Positions 9,402 through 13,157 of a stretch of DNA of 13,157 bases are shown in pieces. The stretch is from Physocladia obscura (lineage: Eukaryota; Chytridiomycota; Chytridiomycetes; Chytridiales; Chytriomycetaceae). The notes under the pieces were generated by a model, which did no database searches, was not told the DNA's origin, and saw only the letters and a program-made list of their open reading frames with translations. The stretch spans positions 1-13,157 of the forward strand of contig JADGJH010000921.1 of the NCBI GenBank assembly GCA_027596945.1, written 5' to 3'. Position numbers and translations under genes: made by a program. Positions within the stretch are counted from its first letter, which is position 1, and the number at the start of each line of letters is the position of its first letter.

Positions 9402-10703
9402 ATGGAAACCAGAACGATTCTCATTGGGTGTACAGGTTGATTATCATCGCCCTTGGAACCTCAATTACCAGCTAAACACTACTCTGTTTGCGTTTGCACC
9501 ACTCAATCTATCTACTTGTTGCGTACCCATTAACTCATTCGTTGTTTCACATTCATTCACTTCTGCATCCAGGCGCATCTTGCTCTGGCAAAAGTACACT
9601 TACGGAGTGGTTGGCACGGCTGTTGGACTTACCAGTGATCCACCAGGTTTTCCACAAACAAGATATCGACAGCTTTGTAGTTCATTGACGTGTCAAACGT
9701 AATTAACATAGGACAAATTTTTCAAAGCTGATTCAGATGTGCCCATCAAGGATGGTTTATTGGACTGGGATTCACCCGGCGCTCTTGATGTTAGTCGTTT
9801 GATTTGTTGTATTTTATTTTTTGATATGCACTTTTCTGGAGTCTTCGGAAAAGTCAAGGTATCATGGCGATAGCACGGTTTGCCGCGACTTTGGCCATTT
9901 CTGTCTCTACCTATTAAAGTTGGGTAGAGATTGGAGAGGTCCAACTCTAAGCAAACCATGCCGTTGGGATATCGTGACTTTTTTGAGGGGTGTGGGAATA
10001 CCTACTTTACAGTACATTCTTTGGATGTTGTAAACTTGTGACAAACTTTTTTTTGACAGATGGAATCATTCGCCGCCCATCTCGCATCAATCAAATTTGC
10101 ACCGCTGTCAAGTCCCGTTCAATCTGAACTTTCCCCGAACAGGCCAACAATTTCTGACTCTGATATTGACGCCACATCATTCGCAATAATTGCGTCTCGT
10201 TGCAAGGAGTTCAGAAAAGTTTTCGGAGCATCGGCTGCAAATTTACGACAGCATCGCATTTACCTTGTTGACGGTTTTCTTATGATGCAAGACGATAGGA
10301 TACTTGATGAATTGGATTTTGTTATATTTCTCCATAGTAACTATGAAACACTTAAAAGTCGTAGAGATTCCCGATTTGCGTATGTCACTCTCGAAGGTTA
10401 ATATTTCCTCTTTTTTTTTGTACGTGAAAGCATACTAATTCGGATATTTTAGGAACTTGGCAAGATCCACCAAATTACTTTTCCAAGATTGTGTACCCGG
10501 CATATACGGAATATAATGCGAGAGTTTTGTGCAAATTGACAGAAGATTTGCCAGTTCAAACCATTTCCATTGAGCGAAGCCACTCAGCTCGCGGCTTACT
10601 TAAAGTTGTCGCAATCAATAGTGGTTTGTTGGGAATTTCAGACATGGTTTCCAAGTCTTGTCATTTTGTTGTGGATGAAGTTTCTGCTCAAATTCTGAAA
10701 TAA
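9402..10703 (+). CDS. NRK1: Nicotinamide riboside kinase, 5 exons, 257 aa
   Basis: Phosphorylates nicotinamide riboside with ATP to nicotinamide mononucleotide, a cytosolic NAD+ salvage step. Exons: 9402-9435, 9573-9646, 9712-9789, 10060-10396, 10453-10703; introns 137, 65, 270 and 56 nt, all with GTT donors; the last has a TACTAAT branch-point-like site. Joined exons begin METRTILIGCTGASCSGKS, placing the Walker A loop (G12-S19) where fungal Nrk1 has it. Then follow HQDKFFKADSDVP (catalytic-Asp segment, D37), WDSPGALD, YLVDGFL (Walker B-like, near 130-136), RRDSR in the lid (163-167) and TWQDPPNYF. Length is close to yeast Nrk1 (240). The 34-nt first exon is set by family alignment: donors at 9428 or 9430 would break the frame or lose the P-loop glycine. 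It is tail-to-tail with FAM72. Confidence 0.92.
9842..9989 (+). other. Long foldback (148 nt) inside NRK1 intron 3
   Basis: About 68-nt arms pair almost end to end around the loop 9912-9922. Main stems: 9842-9848/9983-9989, 9849-9856/9975-9982 (AAAAGTCA/TGACTTTT, perfect), 9858-9863/9968-9973, 9866-9869/9962-9965, 9873-9883/9951-9961 (10 of 11 paired), 9887-9896/9938-9947 (8 of 10), 9898-9904/9930-9936, and 9905-9911/9923-9929 (CTCTACC/GGTAGAG, perfect). By hand I count about 57 pairs. Roughly 12 are G-U wobbles on the plus (sense) strand, while only one position is an A-C mismatch. This fits a structured RNA cut from, or acting within, the intron; a decayed inverted-repeat element is the alternative. 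I matched it to no known RNA family. Confidence 0.6.
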
Positions 10704-10759
10704 TTGAATGAAAATTCTTTTTGCTTAACCGTATTCTGAAAAAATCAAATTGAAATATT

Positions 10760-10765
10760 TTTATT
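10760..10765 (-). terminator. Putative poly(A) signal AATAAA for FAM72
   Basis: AATAAA on the minus strand, 67-72 nt past the FAM72 stop codon. It is the first canonical hexamer downstream on that strand. Confidence 0.4.
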
Positions 10766-10804
10766 CGCCTGACCATATTTTCTTTTTCAAATTCACACGC
10801 GCTC

Positions 10805-10810
10805 AATAAA
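10805..10810 (+). terminator. Putative poly(A) signal AATAAA for NRK1
   Basis: AATAAA on the plus strand, 102-107 nt past the NRK1 stop and 22 nt before the end of the FAM72 coding sequence on the other strand. If used, cleavage would fall at about the FAM72 stop. Confidence 0.4.
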
Positions 10811-10831
10811 TCAAAATAGTCGTTTTATACT

Positions 10832-12258
10832 CTAGCGACACATTGCCTCATAAATTCTCATTTCATTTCTGACTTCATCGCTCTCTCTTGGCAAATGTGC
10901 CCAAAGTAAGACTTTGTTTCCACTATTGTCCATACGGTCTTCACTAATAACTTGATCCATATGAAACATCCAAAAATGCCCATTGTTGCAGCTCCCGAGA
11001 CAATCTGTGCATGGCTGTGTCACATGGTATCCAACGAGGTTTCCACTAAATAAAAATTTATATTAACGGAAGACTGTGAGAAGGAGAATTTTTCGAACCA
11101 ATTCAAGCAGGCAACATCTCTAATTCGACAGTGGCAATTTCTTGTTTCATAGTCGTCATTTACCATTTGCACTCCTGTCAAAATTTATTTGAGATGGAAT
11201 AAAAAATATGAATTGTCTCACCAATTGGTGGACTATCAGTTGAAAAAAGTTCCACTGTTGTATCTGCAAGTAAAATGGCTTTCATTCCTCGTTTGCACTA
11301 AGGTTGCAATTTATTCTGACAGCATAAAGAAAAAGGAAACATAAACAATTCGACATACCACCAGAACCCCACAATCCCCACAACTCAAATTACAAACGAC
11401 TTTTCCACGAAATTGGCGTCGCACAGTAGCCATATCAGTTGCCCGACGACTACTAGCAGCCATCCGCATCCATCTCTCGCCACTGGTAGTTGCTGATGGA
11501 TCACGCAACAATTGCTGTTGCTGCTGTTGGTGTTGGTGTAAAGAATGCTGCGTACTATCTTGAATGCTAATACCGCGTTCAGCACGATCCTGTGTACCCG
11601 TCGCGACGTTTGCTGTTTCTGCAGTGCCGATTTGCCCAGAAATTTGAGCCGTCAACAGGTGGTACAAATTGACTGCCGATGGAATATTGGTAGTTTGTTG
11701 GAGCTGTTGGACTGCTAGATTCGATTGTGTTGGCGGCAATACTACGGAAATTGCAGTGGTAGCAGTTGTGCTTGTACCTCGGGACGTTGACGTTGTTGTA
11801 GCCAGAGCTGTTGGGGGCAAATTTGTACTGGTAATGGATATAGGACCAGGTGGGTTTGTCCAAGGTGAAACAAGCGTAGATGTTGAAACGGTTGCGTGCG
11901 TTGTTACTGCTGGCAACGCGATAAAGCCAGCTGGTACAGCTGTGTTATTGCTGTTACTAGTTGAAGAATAGTGATATTGCCGAAGCATATTTGTGAAGGA
12001 TTGCGTTGAGCTGGAATCATTGCTGTTTGTTGCTGTGGTGTACTCGTTTCCGGGATGTACTCGGTGCGATTGCACGTGCCTACGATTGTCAGAGTGGTGG
12101 TTATGTGGGCTGTAAGTTTGGTTGACATTTGCCGTTGAAGAGTTTCGGACAGGGGGCCAAGCAGAAGTCGAAACAGAATTTTGTGAAGAAGTGGATTGCT
12201 GTTCCTGGGACGGCTGCTGTTGCTGTGCGATAGTAACTATCAACTGCTGTGATTCCAT
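10832..12258 (-). CDS. FAM72 family protein with long Q/S/T-rich N-terminus, 4 exons, 421 aa
   Basis: The C-terminal 135 or so residues are a FAM72 homologue (human FAM72A, about 149 aa, binds the uracil glycosylase UNG2). Exons: 12258-11359, 11297-11222, 11174-11099, 11045-10832; introns 61, 47 and 53 nt. Splicing rebuilds the family core: CxxC pair (C293, C296), RGMKAILLADTTVELFSTD (303-321), CHC (339-341), CLNCGNLVGYH (348-358), CTDCLGSCNNGHFWMFH (363-379) and NKVLLWAHLP (394-403). The Cys/His pattern indicates bound zinc. Residues 1-275 are low complexity: Q-rich at 12-21, then S/T/N/P-rich, with a Q6 run at 244-249. This extension is open without a stop for 275 codons, so I treat it as coding. 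M276 (ATG at 11433-11431) would give a family-length 146-residue protein and is a possible alternative start. The gene is head-to-head with the PG-rich-repeat gene. Confidence 0.9.
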
Positions 12259-12820
12259 TGTTTTAAGGATTAGAAGTGCGTGTTGCCACAGATTTTGAGA
12301 AGCTTCTGTTCAATATTTTCCTTTGTTCTATTTGTTACTGTTTTAAACAGAACACCAATCATTTTTGGGCAATATCAGGACTTGTCTTATGTATGATCCG
12401 CACAAGTTTTAATTTGCAGTTAGTTTATGTTTTTAAAAGGCATTAAACAAACTTAAGGGAATTTGCATATGCATTCATTCAATTGGCTGTTTCATAGATG
12501 AAAAAACAAGTGTATCAGAACGAAGTTTTTGAGAAAATCTCTTTGTTGAAAATTTTTTGAATCCTTGGTGTTCTGTCATTTTGGCACATCTTCTAAGTGT
12601 AGAATCTTGATATCTCTTATTACAAAGAGTTTTCATATCGTAGATAGTGGTTAGTCCTCTTTACCAGTCTTTTTGGTTGCAAAAGATTCACAATATGCCC
12701 ACAGCATTTGCAACTCTTACTTTATCTCTATATCACGACCAAATAGTAATTATACGCAAAATTAAAACTCAAGTCGAAAATTTCACGGTCGAAAAGTACT
12801 GCAAATAAAAACTTCTGCAA
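12259..12820. promoter_or_regulatory. Shared divergent upstream region, FAM72 / PG-rich-repeat gene
   Basis: This 562-bp AT-rich spacer lies between two divergent start codons. It holds perfect palindromes CTGTTTTAAACAG (12338-12350) and TGCATATGCA (12464-12473), and CTGCAAAT occurs twice just before and across the plus-strand start (12800-12807 and 12816-12823). I see no gene and no confident factor site. Confidence 0.45.
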
Positions 12821-13157
12821 ATGACGGAACTTCCATTACTTCCAGGTCAGAAAGTACCAGTTAAAGAAATTCCAATTGCCGCCCGATCCAAAGGTTAGAA
12901 TTTTAAATTTTAGTGCAACGGAGAGCTGTACGGTTTTTTTTATCTTTCTTTCTTTCCTTTAAATCAATCTTCAAAATTAAAAGGCCCAGGCCCCGCCGCG
13001 TATACATTACCATCGTTAGTAGTTAAAAATTCCGTTCTACTGCAACGAATAAGTTACTTTTCAATCGAACTGACGTTCAAATTTACCTTGAAACACAAAT
13101 TTTCTGCTGCACCATTTCTTTTTCTCTTTGTCTCTTTCTCTCTCTCTCTCTCTTTTT
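12821..13157 (+). CDS. Sperm-tail PG-rich repeat (ODF3/SHIPPO-type) protein, N-terminal part
   Basis: First exon 12821-12893 encodes 24 codons beginning MTELPLLPGQKVPVKEIP and ends in phase 1. A 90-nt intron (GTTAGA...AAAAG, 12894-12983) leads to exon 2 at 12984, and the joined frame reads SKGPGPAAYTLPSLV. PGPxxYxLPSLV is the signature of the sperm-tail PG-rich repeat, found in ODF3/SHIPPO/CIMAP-type proteins of flagellar microtubules. Exon 2 probably ends at 13021 before a GTTAAA donor; the family usually continues V-G. The rest of the window, ending in a long pyrimidine tract, would be the next intron. The frame happens to stay open to the edge, so intron retention cannot be excluded by stops. 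The gene is cut by the window; only about 38 residues are visible. A role in the zoospore flagellum is inferred from the family. Confidence 0.68.
13137..13153. repeat. (TC)n microsatellite in a pyrimidine tract
   Basis: A run of about eight TC units sits inside a mostly pyrimidine stretch from about 13117 to the window end. On the plus strand it could be the polypyrimidine tract before a 3' splice site just outside the window. Confidence 0.7.

Larger units (their letters stand above)
10704..10831. other. Convergent 3' spacer, NRK1 / FAM72
   Basis: Only 128 bp lie between the NRK1 stop (plus) and the FAM72 stop (minus). The region is A/T-rich and carries a poly(A)-type hexamer for each strand in crossed order, so the two transcripts probably overlap at their 3' ends. 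Confidence 0.6.

Noticed and set aside
9427..9430. Earlier NRK1 exon-1 donors at 9428 or 9430.
   Set aside because: The first shifts the frame; the second keeps the frame but replaces the first P-loop glycine with Cys and shortens the strand before it. The donor at 9436 restores IGCTGASCSGKS.
9256..9702. 148-codon plus-strand frame across the NRK1 start.
   Set aside because: It runs in the wrong frame through NRK1 exons 1-2 and intron 1; the spliced NRK1 frame restores the P-loop and matches the family.
9975..9998. snRNA-like Sm site (ACTTTTTTGAG) followed by a weak stem.
   Set aside because: The T run is fully used in the long foldback, and no U1, U2, U4 or U5 sequence hallmark is present upstream.
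9822..10013. H/ACA snoRNA in NRK1 intron 3 (hairpin, ATAGCA hinge, second hairpin, ACA).
   Set aside because: The ACA trinucleotides lie over 50 nt past the second stem rather than a few nt, and the first hairpin competes with the better long foldback.
11669..11971. 100-codon Val-rich plus-strand frame.
   Set aside because: Antisense shadow of the Thr/Ser-rich FAM72 extension.

Overview
The window looks like nuclear DNA of a fungus, most likely a zoospore-forming chytrid. The genes are intron-rich and tightly packed. Most introns are 47-90 nt and all have GT..AG ends. Several products are recognisable eukaryotic proteins: a CCA-adding tRNA nucleotidyltransferase, ESCRT-III Snf7, nicotinamide riboside kinase and FAM72. 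The gene entering at the right edge carries a sperm-tail PG-rich (ODF3/SHIPPO-type) repeat, a flagellar family lost in most fungi but kept in flagellated lineages. The species assignment is inference; no rRNA or other marker is present.

Layout, left to right. (1) Positions 10-4113, minus: a four-exon gene for a 1311-residue, mostly disordered protein with one coiled coil, not recognised. (2) 4114-5532: about 1.4 kb with no gene I can support, holding a perfect CRE palindrome and a small hairpin. (3) 5533-7900, minus: CCA-adding enzyme, four exons. (4) 8141-9100, minus: SNF7/CHMP4, four exons, in tandem with (3). (5) 9402-10703, plus: NRK1, five exons, head-to-head with SNF7. Its 270-nt third intron contains a long, nearly continuous foldback. 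(6) 10832-12258, minus: FAM72 homologue, four exons, tail-to-tail with NRK1, with a 275-residue Q/S/T-rich N-terminal extension. (7) 12821 to the right edge, plus: first two exons of a PG-rich-repeat gene, head-to-head with FAM72.

All six gene models come from hand splicing: each junction was chosen because it restores family-conserved protein sequence or keeps the frame, and each complete CDS length is divisible by three. The genes are housekeeping functions (tRNA 3' end maturation, membrane remodelling, NAD+ salvage, DNA-repair-associated FAM72, flagellum) and do not form an obvious pathway. The least explained items are the NRK1 intron foldback, the FAM72 extension, and the acidic-residue-free open frame upstream of the chosen CCA1 start.
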